From JAJNPS01 sp031378845 (GTDB lineage: Bacteria; Pseudomonadota; Alphaproteobacteria; Rhodobacterales; Rhodobacteraceae): 64,000 bases of DNA. Under the pieces are notes generated by a model, which was given only the letters and a program-made list of their open reading frames with translations, was not told the origin of the DNA and searched no databases. The stretch lies in contig JANNES010000004.1 of assembly GCA_031378845.1 (NCBI GenBank), positions 62,001 through 126,000 on the forward strand, in the 5' to 3' direction. This document shows positions 20,451-29,591 of this stretch, in pieces; positions within the stretch are counted from its first letter, which is position 1, and each line of letters opens with the position of its first letter. Both the position numbers and the translations under genes were made by a program.

Positions 20451-20568
20451 TTGCACGCGGGGTGTGCGGTCCCGCACCAATCTGACAGTGTTGTGAGCGC
20501 TATCCGACTGGCGCACCCGGTGTACCACGCTATCCTCCGGCCGCATCTCGTCACTCGGAGGATTACCC

Positions 20569-21501
20569 ATGACCTTGCTGAACCTTTCACGCCGCAATCT
20601 GCTGATCGCCGGGGCCGCCCTGCCCTTTGCACCCGCCCTCATCGGTACCCCCGCGCTGGCAAAGGCCGACAAGCAAGGGTCTGCGGCCGCGACCTTCAAC
20701 CGCTTCAAGCTTGGCGATTTTGAGGTAACGACCCTGCTTGCAGGCAGTTTGACCGCGGAAAAACCGCAAGACATCTTCGGTCTGAACGCCTCGCCCGAGG
20801 ATTTCGCCGCCGCGTCCACAGCGGCGTTCCTGCCCACCGACAAGGTGCAATTCTTCTTTACCCCGACGCTGGTGAACACCGGAGCCGAACTGGTTCTCTT
20901 TGACACCGGCATGGCACCTGAAGAAATGCTTGCCCCGATGACCGCCGCCGGCATCACCCCCGACCAGGTGGACATCGTGGTCCTGACCCACATGCATCCC
21001 GACCATATCGGCGGTATGGCGACCGGTGGGGCCGCCACCTTCCCGAATGCGCGTTATGTCACGGGGGCCATCGAGCACAACTTCTGGTCCGGTGCCGCGA
21101 ATGAGTTGTTTGACGCCAATGTCAAACCCTTCAACGACCAGATTACCTTTCTGGACGATGGTGGCACCGTCGCTCCGGGCATCACCGCGATGGCCGCCTT
21201 TGGTCACACGCCCGGCCACTTCATCTATCAACTGGAAAGCGGCGGTCAGCGCCTGGTGATCACCGCCGACACCGCCAACCACTATGTCTGGTCGCTGGCC
21301 AAGCCCGACTGGGAGGTCAAGTTCGACGCCGACAAAGCCGCCGCCGCCGCGACCCGAAAGGCGGTCTTTGGCATGCTGGCCGCCGACCGCGTGCCCTTCA
21401 TCGGCTATCACATGCCGTTTCCGGGCATCGGCTATGTCGAGGCCGCAGGCGACGGTTTCCGCTATGTGCCTGCGACCTACCAGATGATGCTGAACGGCTG
21501 A
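20569..21501 (+). CDS. MBL-fold metallo-hydrolase with twin-arginine-like signal
   Basis: This 310-residue protein begins with an export signal containing SRRNLLIAG and a hydrophobic stretch ending ALA, which suggests Tat export to the periplasm. The metallo-beta-lactamase metal motif is THMHPDHIGG (His141, His143, Asp145, His146). Further ligands are plausible in TPGH and in ADTANH. It resembles the periplasmic quorum-quenching/lactonase-like and general hydrolase members of the fold; the substrate cannot be read. A GGAGGA ribosome-binding site precedes the ATG. It appears monocistronic. Confidence 0.88.
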   Translation: MTLLNLSRRNLLIAGAALPFAPALIGTPALAKADKQGSAAATFNRFKLGDFEVTTLLAGSLTAEKPQDIFGLNASPEDFAAASTAAFLPTDKVQFFFTPTLVNTGAELVLFDTGMAPEEMLAPMTAAGITPDQVDIVVLTHMHPDHIGGMATGGAATFPNARYVTGAIEHNFWSGAANELFDANVKPFNDQITFLDDGGTVAPGITAMAAFGHTPGHFIYQLESGGQRLVITADTANHYVWSLAKPDWEVKFDADKAAAAATRKAVFGMLAADRVPFIGYHMPFPGIGYVEAAGDGFRYVPATYQMMLNG

Positions 21502-21666
21502 ACGCGCATTGGCACCCTGCCTTGCGTATGTCCGCGCAGGGTGCCCATCGCCGCCGGACACGTCGTGGTATCCCGGCGCACCGACATGCATTGCCAGTCG
21601 CGCCGCACAAGAAACGTTCACCTTGCGATCAATTCCGCCTATGATAGCGGTAACGCGAGGTGACCC

Positions 21667-22617
21667 ATGGCCGAAACTGCCCCAATTCTGACCCTTACGC
21701 TGAATCCTGCGCTCGATATGGCGACCGAGGTTGCCCATATCGTGCCAGGCCAGAAATTGCGCTGTTCGGACCCTTTGCTGGATCCGGGCGGTGGTGGCTT
21801 GAATGTCAGCCGTGCCATCCGCGCGTTGGGCGGTGACAGCCTTGCCTTGGTGGCCCTGGGGGGCCTGACCGGCGACCGCCTGGCGGGCTTGATCCGCGCG
21901 GCAGGGGTTACTTTCCTGTCCATCCTCGGCCCCGGAGAGACGCGCCAGTCCTTGACCGTCACCGAGACCACCACCGGCATCCAGTACCGCTTCATGCTGC
22001 CCGGCCCCGTTTGGGGCGAGGCCGAGCGCAACCGCGTTTTCACGTTGCTGCGTGCCACCGCGCGCCCCGGCGGCCTCAGCGTCATCTCGGGCAGCCAACC
22101 TCCCGGCGTGCCGGCAGATTTCCCCGGTCAACTGGCGGTCTCGATGCCCGGCAGCCGTGTCGTTCTGGACACCTCTGGCACCGCGCTGACCGAAGCCGTC
22201 CATAATCCCATCCCCGACCTTTCGGTCCTGCGCATGGATGGCGAAGAGGCCGAAGGGCTGGCGGGGCGCGCGCTTCATGGCCGCGAAGACACCGCCGCGT
22301 TTGCCCAATCGCTGGTGCTGCGGGGTGTCGCCCACCGCGTTATCGTGGCGCGTGGCGCGGACGGCAACGTGCTGGCCGATGCCGACAGCCGCATCTTTGC
22401 GCATGCGGCCAAGGTCAAGGTCCGCTCTACCGTCGGCGCAGGCGACAGTTTCGTTGCCGCCTTTGTGCTGGCGATGTCGCGCGGCCAATCCAACGCCGAG
22501 GCGCTGTCGCTGGGCTCTGCCGCTGCGGCCGCCGCCGTGATGACCGACGCCACGCAGCTTTGCCGGCCCGAGGACGTGATGCGCCTCTTGCCGGAATGCA
22601 GCGTCATCCCGGTCTAG
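21667..22617 (+). CDS. PfkB-type sugar kinase (1-phosphofructokinase-like hexose kinase)
   Basis: This is a 316-residue ribokinase-fold kinase. The N-terminal signature TLTLNPALDMATEV is that of the 1-phosphofructokinase/tagatose-6-phosphate kinase subgroup. GGGGLNVSRAI binds the sugar phosphate, and the catalytic anion-hole motif VGAGDSFVAAF lies near residue 260. It would phosphorylate a hexose phosphate with ATP. No PTS or fructose genes are adjacent, so the substrate is open. It stands alone, with a decayed gene converging on its 3' end. Confidence 0.88.
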   Translation: MAETAPILTLTLNPALDMATEVAHIVPGQKLRCSDPLLDPGGGGLNVSRAIRALGGDSLALVALGGLTGDRLAGLIRAAGVTFLSILGPGETRQSLTVTETTTGIQYRFMLPGPVWGEAERNRVFTLLRATARPGGLSVISGSQPPGVPADFPGQLAVSMPGSRVVLDTSGTALTEAVHNPIPDLSVLRMDGEEAEGLAGRALHGREDTAAFAQSLVLRGVAHRVIVARGADGNVLADADSRIFAHAAKVKVRSTVGAGDSFVAAFVLAMSRGQSNAEALSLGSAAAAAAVMTDATQLCRPEDVMRLLPECSVIPV

Positions 22618-22619
22618 GA

Positions 22620-23572
22620 CCGGCTTGGGGCAGCGTAAATTCAGCCGCGACCGCCCGATGGTCACCGGCCGGGGCATCATCGCAGGATCGGTGCGCGGCC
22701 CGTCTGCGTCCACGATGGCTGCTTTGATCACCGCGCGCCCCGCGCAGCGAACGAACACAAAGTCGGTCCGGTCGGGGTGGTCATCGGCAGCCGCCTCGTC
22801 ACAGCGCGGCGTCGAGGTACGGGCGGGTTTGGCCACCGGATCGGGATGCACGGCACGATAAGCATCGACAAACCCCTGACCGGTCAGCCTCAGGGTCGTG
22901 GGCCGCTCGACCTTGACCGGATGGTGCCCGGCAGCCACCGCCGCATAGGTCCAGTCCTGATGCGACGGCTCATTGAAATCGCCCGTCACGAACACCGCCG
23001 TCGCCCCGGCTGCCGCTGCCATGTCGGCCTCCAACAGGTCCATGGCAGCACTCACGCGCTTGCTGTGCATGATCCACCACCTCGGCTTTGGTCTGGATGA
23101 AAGGCGCTGGCCCATAGGGGAGGCCAAGCAGCCGATAAGGCCGATACGGCTCGTCATCGTGATGGATGTCGAAAATCCGGATCTTGGTCCCATTCGCGGC
23201 GATGGGCACACCCATTTGGTTCGGTGTGGCCTCCCCGATGGGACAGCGCGAGATCACCGCATTTGACCGAAGCGCCACATTCGTCGCGCTCTGGTCGCAA
23301 TGGAACTACCCCATTGCCGCAGCCCAAGCCTTGGCCATGCTGGTGCCCTGCGGCGGACTGTTGTCTGCTGTGCAGGTCTCGCCTTCCAGCATCGTCTCTT
23401 GGATACCGACGATATCGCGGGTCGCAGCTTGCAGCACCGCGACCGTCTTCTCGATCCCCTTGGCCGCGTTGCCGCCCCCACCCCGGATGTTGCAGATCAT
23501 CCCGCGCAAAGTCGTCTGGGCACTGGCTGGCGTTGCCATAAGCAGGGTCACAAGCAAGATCGGGATGCGCAT
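22620..23572 (-). pseudogene. Decayed secreted endonuclease/exonuclease/phosphatase-family protein
   Basis: Read from 23572 downward, the signal peptide MRIPILLVTLLMATPASA is followed by the family's first block, CNIRGGGG, and IVGIQETML, where the catalytic Glu lies in IQET. The frame then changes: ALRSNAVISRCPIGEA and IRIFDIHHDDEPYRPYR are in a second frame. AVFVTGDFNEPSHQDW (catalytic GDFN) is in a third. DAPAGDHRAVAAEFTL (catalytic GDHR) needs one more shift. All four catalytic blocks survive in order, so the gene was intact recently. Three frame changes make a functional product very unlikely unless the sequence has errors. Confidence 0.85.
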
Positions 23573-23763
23573 CGCACGTTCCTGCATCGGGCGTCGTGTC
23601 GGCGCAGCATGCCAAATCTATCAAGTATGTAACGACAGTCATGCGTCGGCGTGTCGGCACATGTGGCGCACATTTCCGACAGACACGCCGCGACGGTTGC
23701 GCGTCCGGCTTGCAGCGCCCCTGCATAAAGCTACGTCTGCATTGGGGTTATCGCGGAGCGGTC

Positions 23764-24423
23764 ATGCGGGCAGTCATCTTCGGCGCATCTGGCGGCATCG
23801 GCGGCGCGCTTGTGACCAGCCTCAGCCAGCAGGCCGAGGTGGTCGCCCTTTCGCGTCGGACCAGCGGTCTGGACCTGACCGATGAGGCAACAATCGCCGC
23901 AGCCACAGCGGCGCTTGAGGGCAGCTTCGATCTGGTGATCGTTGCGACCGGCGCCTTGGTGATCAGCGGCCACGGCCCCGAAAAATCACTCCGCGCGCTG
24001 TCGGCAGATGCGATGGCTTCCCAGTTGGCGCTGAACGCCATCGGCCCCGCGCTGGTCCTCAAGCACATGGTCCGGTTCTTGCCCCGCGACCGCGTCAGCC
24101 GCTTTGCGGTGCTGTCGGCGCGTGTCGGCTCCATCGGGGACAACGCCCTGGGCGGCTGGTATTCCTACCGTGCCGCCAAGGCCGCACTGAACCAGTTGAT
24201 CCACACCGCCGCGATCGAGGTCGCACGCACGCACCCGCGATCCATCGTCGTGGCCCTGCATCCCGGCACGGTGGACACCGCCCTGACCGCCGCACATGCC
24301 GGGGGCCATTCAACCGTGTCGCCTGCGACCGCCGCCGCCAACATCCTGCGCGTTCTCGACCGCCTGAGCCCTGCCGATACGGGTGGGTTTTTCGACTGGA
24401 AGGGCGAGGCAATCCCTTGGTGA
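23764..24423 (+). CDS. Short-chain dehydrogenase/reductase (CsgA-like)
   Basis: This is a 219-residue Rossmann-fold oxidoreductase. FGASGGIGGAL at residues 6-16 is the nucleotide-binding loop. VIVATGAL corresponds to the NNAG-type motif, and the active-site pair is in YSYRAAKAALN (YxxxK), with an upstream serine in AVLSARVGS. The start MRAVIFGASGG places the strand and glycine loop correctly. It is shorter than classical SDRs and resembles the C-factor/CsgA-like group. The substrate is unknown. It runs alone ahead of the 675-base gap before mgdA. Confidence 0.85.
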   Translation: MRAVIFGASGGIGGALVTSLSQQAEVVALSRRTSGLDLTDEATIAAATAALEGSFDLVIVATGALVISGHGPEKSLRALSADAMASQLALNAIGPALVLKHMVRFLPRDRVSRFAVLSARVGSIGDNALGGWYSYRAAKAALNQLIHTAAIEVARTHPRSIVVALHPGTVDTALTAAHAGGHSTVSPATAAANILRVLDRLSPADTGGFFDWKGEAIPW

Positions 24424-25098
24424 GGCGCGCGACGTTGCCCGAAATTTCCCGTCCGCGTCTGCAAGAGGTTTCAGCGCGATGCCTGCAAGGCATCCAAACA
24501 GCGGCACCGCGATTGCATGGGCACGCATGCAGTCCCGGTCGTTCACATTAGCGTCGGGCCGCGTTTTCCCTTGCGTTGGACAGAGTCACACGATGTGCCG
24601 AGTTTGCGGTGTTCCAAAGGCGGTGACGCAGTTCCGGATGGTCGCGCCAATCTTTCGCTTGGCAACCTGTCTGTGGGAAACGCGCGCGATGCATCGCACG
24701 GCAATGACTTGCCTGCACGCCATCACAAGGATGCGCGCCCCAAGCAGCTTGACGCATCGCAATATGGGCTGGACCAGACTTTGTCGGTGGTGGCCGCTCC
24801 AGCGCCCTCAGATCACGCAGCCAAGACGGTGGATGCCACGGATCGTGTCGCTTCTGGCCTGTGTGCCGGGTGCGTTTTCCCGCCATGGCCGGCCGTTCCT
24901 GTGCGCAGGGATGACGGCACAGCCACATATTCCGCAACGCCCATATTTCGGCGGACGTCTCGTCGGCCTTGGTAACGCTCTTTTTGCCGCGACAGGCAGT
25001 CGATGGCGAAAATGACAAGGCTGATGGCGAAAACGGATAAGGTTGCCGACCCGATCCGGGCAACAAAGGGCAAGACGGACAAAAGTGGATGCAAGGTG
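24424..25098. other. Gene-free stretch upstream of the mgd operon
   Basis: No reading frame here looks coding on either strand; the longer ones lack plausible starts or domain patterns. The mgdABCD promoter should lie here. Close to mgdA, two imperfect direct repeats occur 21 bases apart: GATGGCGAAAATGACAAGG at 25002-25020 and GATGGCGAAAACGGATAAGG at 25023-25042. A weaker third, GGCAAGACGGACAAAAG, is near 25070. They could be regulator half-sites or a small purine-rich leader. Confidence 0.4.
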
Positions 25099-26349
25099 AT
25101 GCGCTATTCCGGTTTGAGGGTGATTGCGGAGGCCCTGACTGGTCATAAGGGATGGAAACCTGTCTGGCGCGACCCCGCGCCGCAGCCGGAATATGACTAC
25201 ATCATCGTTGGCGGTGGCGGTCATGGGTTAGCCACGGCGTATTATCTCGCCAAAGAGTTCAACCAAGCCCGGATTGCGGTGCTGGAGAAGGGCTATCTTG
25301 GCGGTGGGAACGTGGGGCGCAACACCACGATCATCCGCTCCAACTACCTTCTGGACGGCAACGAGCCGTTCTACGAGTTTTCGCTCAAGCTTTGGGAGGG
25401 ACTGGAGCAGGACTTCAACTACAACGCCATGGTGTCGCAGCGCGGGATCATGAACCTGATCCACAGCGACGCGCAGCGCGACGCCTTTACCCGGCGCGGC
25501 AACGGGATGATCCTGAACGGCGCGGATGCCGAAATGCTCAGCCGCGATCAGGTGAAGGCGATCTACCCGTTCCTGAATTTCGACAATGCGCGCTTTCCGA
25601 TCAAGGGCGCGCTGGCGCAGCGGCGCGGCGGCACGGTGCGCCATGACGCGGTGGCCTGGGGCTATGCGCGGGGTGCCGATATGCGCGGCGTCGATCTGAT
25701 CCAGAATTGCGAAGTGACGGGGATGCGGATCGAAGCGGGCCGCATTCTTGGGGTGGAAACGTCGCGCGGGTTCATCGGGGCCAAGAAGGTCGGGGTTGCG
25801 GTGGCCGGGTCGTCGTCAAAGGTGATGGCCCAAGCGGGGATGCGGTTGCCCATCGAAAGCCATGTCTTGCAGGCGTTTGTGTCCGAGGGGTTGAAACCGT
25901 TGATCGACGGCGTGATGACGTTCGGCGCGGGGCATTTCTATGTCAGCCAGTCCGACAAGGGCGGGCTGGTGTTTGGCGGCGACATCGACGGCTACAACTC
26001 TTACGCCCAGCGCGGCAATCTGCCGGTGATCGAGGATGTCGCCGAAGGCGGCATGGCCTTGATGCCGATGATCGGCCGGGCGCGGTTGCTGCGCGCGTGG
26101 GGGGGCATCATGGATATGTCGATGGACGGCTCACCGATCATCGACAAGACCCATATCGACGGGCTCTATTTCAACGGCGGCTGGTGCTATGGCGGGTTCA
26201 AGGCGACGCCGGCAAGTGGCTGGTGCTTTGCGCATCTGCTGGCCACTGACACGCCGCACAAGACCGCCACGGCCTACCGTTTCGACCGCTTTCTCAAGGG
26301 GTTGATGATCGACGAAAAGGGGCAAGGCGCGACCCCGAACCTGCACTAG
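25099..26349 (+). CDS. mgdA: N-methylglutamate dehydrogenase subunit A (sarcosine oxidase beta-like)
   Basis: This 416-residue flavoprotein is homologous to heterotetrameric sarcosine oxidase beta (SoxB). The dinucleotide motif is GGGGHGLATAYYLAKE near residues 39-54, and GGNVGRNTTIIRSNYL is characteristic. The start at 25099 (MRYSGLRVIAEALTG) matches SoxB length; the longer in-frame extension is rejected. In SoxB the catalytic site binds FAD and covalent FMN. Adjacent delta, alpha and gamma subunit genes, with mgsABC and gmaS nearby, indicate N-methylglutamate rather than sarcosine as substrate. It oxidises N-methylglutamate to glutamate, giving the C1 unit to tetrahydrofolate. The specificity is inferred from context. 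Confidence 0.88.
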   Translation: MRYSGLRVIAEALTGHKGWKPVWRDPAPQPEYDYIIVGGGGHGLATAYYLAKEFNQARIAVLEKGYLGGGNVGRNTTIIRSNYLLDGNEPFYEFSLKLWEGLEQDFNYNAMVSQRGIMNLIHSDAQRDAFTRRGNGMILNGADAEMLSRDQVKAIYPFLNFDNARFPIKGALAQRRGGTVRHDAVAWGYARGADMRGVDLIQNCEVTGMRIEAGRILGVETSRGFIGAKKVGVAVAGSSSKVMAQAGMRLPIESHVLQAFVSEGLKPLIDGVMTFGAGHFYVSQSDKGGLVFGGDIDGYNSYAQRGNLPVIEDVAEGGMALMPMIGRARLLRAWGGIMDMSMDGSPIIDKTHIDGLYFNGGWCYGGFKATPASGWCFAHLLATDTPHKTATAYRFDRFLKGLMIDEKGQGATPNLH

Positions 26350-26361
26350 GGACAATTACAG

Positions 26362-26646
26362 ATGATCATCAATCACCCCATCCTCGGCCCGCGCGATGTG
26401 CAGGAGTTCGTCTATCTGGGCGATGCCAAAATGATGCACCGCCCTGACGGGATGACCGCCGGGACCGAGGCCTTTCACGACTACCTTTACAACCGCGACA
26501 ATCCTGCAGGTGAACATCGCGAGCTTTGGTATCACGAGCAGGGCGACCGGTCGTGGTTGGTGGTCACCCGCAATACGGTAACGCATGAGATCACGCGGGT
26601 GGAACTGGCGCGCGACGTTGCGCGGGCTGAAGGGCGTTCGAAATGA
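26362..26646 (+). CDS. mgdB: N-methylglutamate dehydrogenase subunit B (sarcosine oxidase delta-like)
   Basis: This is a 94-residue protein aligned by eye with the SoxD family through GPRDVQEFVYLG, DYLYNRDNPAGEHRELW and TRNTVTHEI. In sarcosine oxidase this small subunit carries a zinc-binding set including a CPxC pair near the N-terminus. Here the corresponding segment is NHPILGPR, the later cysteine position reads EQGDRSW, and the protein contains no cysteine at all. Zinc binding in the usual way is therefore not possible. It lies 12 bases after mgdA and overlaps mgdC by four bases (ATGA). Confidence 0.85.
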   Translation: MIINHPILGPRDVQEFVYLGDAKMMHRPDGMTAGTEAFHDYLYNRDNPAGEHRELWYHEQGDRSWLVVTRNTVTHEITRVELARDVARAEGRSK

Positions 26647-29591
26647 GCCAGCCGAACCGAATTTCCGGCGGGCAGATCGACCGCTCCCAGTCCATCCGCT
26701 TCACTTTCGACGGGCTGCCTTACATCGGCCATCCCGGCGATACGCTGGCGTCTGCCCTTTTGGCCAACGGCGTGCGGCTGATGGGGCGCAGCTTCAAGTA
26801 TCACCGCCCGCGCGGACCGTTGTCGGCAGGGTCGGAGGAGCCGAATGCACTGGTGCAATTGCGGTCCGGCGCACGACAGGAGCCCAACACACGGGCAACC
26901 GTGGCAGAGTTGTTCGACGGGCTGAAGGCGACCAGCCAGAACGCCTGGCCGTCGCTGAGGTTCGACGCGATGGCGATCAACGACCGGCTGAACACCTTCT
27001 TCACCGCCGGGTTCTACTACAAGACCTTCATGTGGCCGAAGTCGTTCTGGGAAAAGGCCTATGAGCCGATCATCCGGCGTGCGGCGGGCTTAGGTGCGAT
27101 GTCGCGGCAAGAAGACCCCGACGAATACGACAAGGGCTTTTTGCACTGTGATCTCTTGATCATCGGCGCGGGGCCAGCGGGACTGATGGCCGCGTTGACG
27201 GCGGGACGTGCGGGCGTGCGGGTGATTGTCGCGGATGAGGATTTCCGCATGGGCGGGCGGCTGAATGCCGAAACGTTTTCGGTGGGGGGGCATTCCGGGG
27301 CCGATTGGGCGGCGGCTGCGGTGGCGGAACTCGCAGGCCTGCCGAACGTGCGGCTGATGGCGCGCAGCACGGTGGTCGGGGCCTTTGATCATGGCATCTA
27401 CAGCGCGGTCGAACGCGTGTCGGACCATCTGGCCGTGCCCGAGGCTGGCAAACCGCGCCAGACCTTGTGGCGCATCTATTCCAAACGCGCGCTTCTGTCC
27501 GGGGGAGCGACCGAGCGGCCGATTGCCTTTGAAAACAACGACCGGCCCGGGATCATGCTGGCCGGGTCCTTGCGCGCCTATGCCAACCGCTGGGGCGTCG
27601 CCGTTGGCGACCGCGTGGCGGTATTCACCAACAACGATGATGGCTTGCGCACGGCATTGGATTTGCAGGCCAAGGGCGTGGATGTGGTCGCCCTGATCGA
27701 CAACCGTGAGGGCGGCGCCCTTCTGCCCGGCATCCGCCATCTGCGCGGGGCCGAGGTCATCGACAGTGCCGGTTGGCTGGGACTGAAATCGATCACTGTG
27801 CGGCAGACGAACGGCAAGACGGAAACCATCGCCTGCACGGCCTTGGGTGTGTCCGGCGGATGGAACCCCACTGTGAACATCACCTCGCATCACCGCTCGC
27901 GCCCGGAATGGCGCGAGGATATTGCGGCCTTTGTTCCGGGTCCCGCTGGTCCTGCGGGGCTGACGGTTGCGGGGGCGGCGGCGGGGGCGATGTCGACGCA
28001 TGCGGCCCTTGCCACAGGACAGTCGCAGGCGCTGGCGGTGCTTGTGGAGCTTGGAATTGCGGCCAAGGCCAGTGATCTGCCGCAGGCCGAAGACGCGCCG
28101 GTGGCGATCAAGCCCCTCTGGTACGTGCATTCCCGCAAGGGGCGCGCATGGATCGATCAGCAGAATGATGTCACGGTCAAGGACATCAAGCTGGCCCATC
28201 AGGAAAACTTTACCGCCGTTGAGCACCTCAAGCGCTACACAACGCTGGGAATGGCGACGGATCAGGGCAAGACCGGGAACGTGCTCGGGATCGCCATCAT
28301 GGCGGAACTGACGGGCCAGTCGATCCCGGCGACAGGCACCACGATCTACCGCCCGCCTTATACTCCGGTGGCCATGGGCGCGCTGGCAGGGCGGTCGCGG
28401 GGCCGCGAGTTCAAGCCCTTCCGCCTGACGCCCAGCCACAAATGGGCCGAAGAGCAGGGCGCGGTCTTTGTCGAGGTCGGCAACTGGCTGCGCACGCAAT
28501 GGCTGCCGCGTCCGGGCGAGACGACATGGCGGGAAAGCGTCGACCGCGAGGTTCTGGCAACACGCAAGTCGGTCGGGATCTGCGATGTCACGACACTTGG
28601 CAAGATCGACATTCAAGGGACTGATGCGGGCGTGTTTCTTGACAGGGTCTATGCCAACACCTTCTCAACGCTGCCTGTTGGCAAATGCCGCTATGGCCTG
28701 ATGCTGCGCGAAGACGGGATGGTCTTAGACGACGGCACGACCGCGCGGATGGGCGAACATGAATATGTCATGACCACCACCACAGCCAACGCGGTGACGG
28801 TCTTCCGGCATCTGGAATACTGTCGCCAATGCCTGTGGCCCGATACGGACGTGCAACTGATTTCGACCACCGAGGCTTGGGCGCAGTATTCCGTCGCCGG
28901 ACCCAATGCGCGGAAACTGCTGCAGAAACTGGTGGATCAGGACATCTCGGACGCGGCGTTCCCCTACATGGGGGCGGGCAACATCACCGTCGGGGGGCTG
29001 CGCGCACGACTGTTCCGCATCTCGTTCTCGGGCGAGTTGGCTTATGAGATTGCGGTGCCGACCCGCTATGGCGACGCGCTGATCCGCAAGCTGGTCGAGG
29101 CCGGACAAGAGTTCGATGCTGTGGTTTACGGCACCGAGGCCTTGGGCGTCATGCGCATCGAAAAGGGCCATGTGGCGGGCAATGAGTTGAACGGCCAGTC
29201 CTCGGCGCTGAACATGGGTCTGGGCAAGATGGTGTCGAAGAAAAAGGACAGCATCGGCATGGTGCTCAGTCAGCGCGAGGGGATGAACCAGCCCGGCGGA
29301 TATCGTCTCGTGGGCGTGAAACCGGTCGATCCCAACGGCAGTCTTTCGGCCGGCAGCCATTTCATGGAGATCGGCGCACCGGTGGAACTGGCAAGCGACG
29401 GCGGTTGGCTGACCTCCAAGGCCTATTCGCCGCATCTGGGTTGCGACATCGCGCTGGGCTATCTGAAGGGCGGCGATCAAAAGATCGGTCAGCGGATGCG
29501 TGCGGTCAACTTCCTGACCAAGACCGATACCGAGATCGATATCGTGAGCCCGCATTTCCTTGATCCTGAGGGGGAGCGTCTGCGTGGTTAG
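26643..29591 (+). CDS. mgdC: N-methylglutamate dehydrogenase subunit C (sarcosine oxidase alpha-like)
   Basis: This is a 982-residue, multi-domain subunit. Residues 1-100 match the ferredoxin-like N-terminal domain of SoxA but contain no cysteine, so no Fe-S cluster is bound there. From about residue 168 a pyridine-nucleotide/FAD domain begins with IIGAGPAGLMAA. From about residue 600 to the end lies a GcvT-like folate domain (ATRKSVGICDVTTLGKID, FSGELAYEIAVP, EALGVMRIEKGHV). The folate domain should accept the methylene group released when N-methylglutamate is oxidised. The start overlaps mgdB, and the mgdD start lies inside the 3' end. Confidence 0.9.
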   Translation: MSQPNRISGGQIDRSQSIRFTFDGLPYIGHPGDTLASALLANGVRLMGRSFKYHRPRGPLSAGSEEPNALVQLRSGARQEPNTRATVAELFDGLKATSQNAWPSLRFDAMAINDRLNTFFTAGFYYKTFMWPKSFWEKAYEPIIRRAAGLGAMSRQEDPDEYDKGFLHCDLLIIGAGPAGLMAALTAGRAGVRVIVADEDFRMGGRLNAETFSVGGHSGADWAAAAVAELAGLPNVRLMARSTVVGAFDHGIYSAVERVSDHLAVPEAGKPRQTLWRIYSKRALLSGGATERPIAFENNDRPGIMLAGSLRAYANRWGVAVGDRVAVFTNNDDGLRTALDLQAKGVDVVALIDNREGGALLPGIRHLRGAEVIDSAGWLGLKSITVRQTNGKTETIACTALGVSGGWNPTVNITSHHRSRPEWREDIAAFVPGPAGPAGLTVAGAAAGAMSTHAALATGQSQALAVLVELGIAAKASDLPQAEDAPVAIKPLWYVHSRKGRAWIDQQNDVTVKDIKLAHQENFTAVEHLKRYTTLGMATDQGKTGNVLGIAIMAELTGQSIPATGTTIYRPPYTPVAMGALAGRSRGREFKPFRLTPSHKWAEEQGAVFVEVGNWLRTQWLPRPGETTWRESVDREVLATRKSVGICDVTTLGKIDIQGTDAGVFLDRVYANTFSTLPVGKCRYGLMLREDGMVLDDGTTARMGEHEYVMTTTTANAVTVFRHLEYCRQCLWPDTDVQLISTTEAWAQYSVAGPNARKLLQKLVDQDISDAAFPYMGAGNITVGGLRARLFRISFSGELAYEIAVPTRYGDALIRKLVEAGQEFDAVVYGTEALGVMRIEKGHVAGNELNGQSSALNMGLGKMVSKKKDSIGMVLSQREGMNQPGGYRLVGVKPVDPNGSLSAGSHFMEIGAPVELASDGGWLTSKAYSPHLGCDIALGYLKGGDQKIGQRMRAVNFLTKTDTEIDIVSPHFLDPEGERLRG

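Noticed and set aside
20587..23211. An 874-codon open frame on the minus strand
   Set aside because: Most of it is the antisense shadow of the MBL hydrolase and PfkB genes. Only its first part (about 23090-22660) has real similarity, and that belongs to the decayed EEP-family gene.
24548..25066. A 172-codon minus-strand frame in the gap before mgdA
   Set aside because: Composition is rich in Arg, Pro, Trp and His with no secondary-structure pattern, typical of random translation of GC-rich DNA; no ribosome-binding site.
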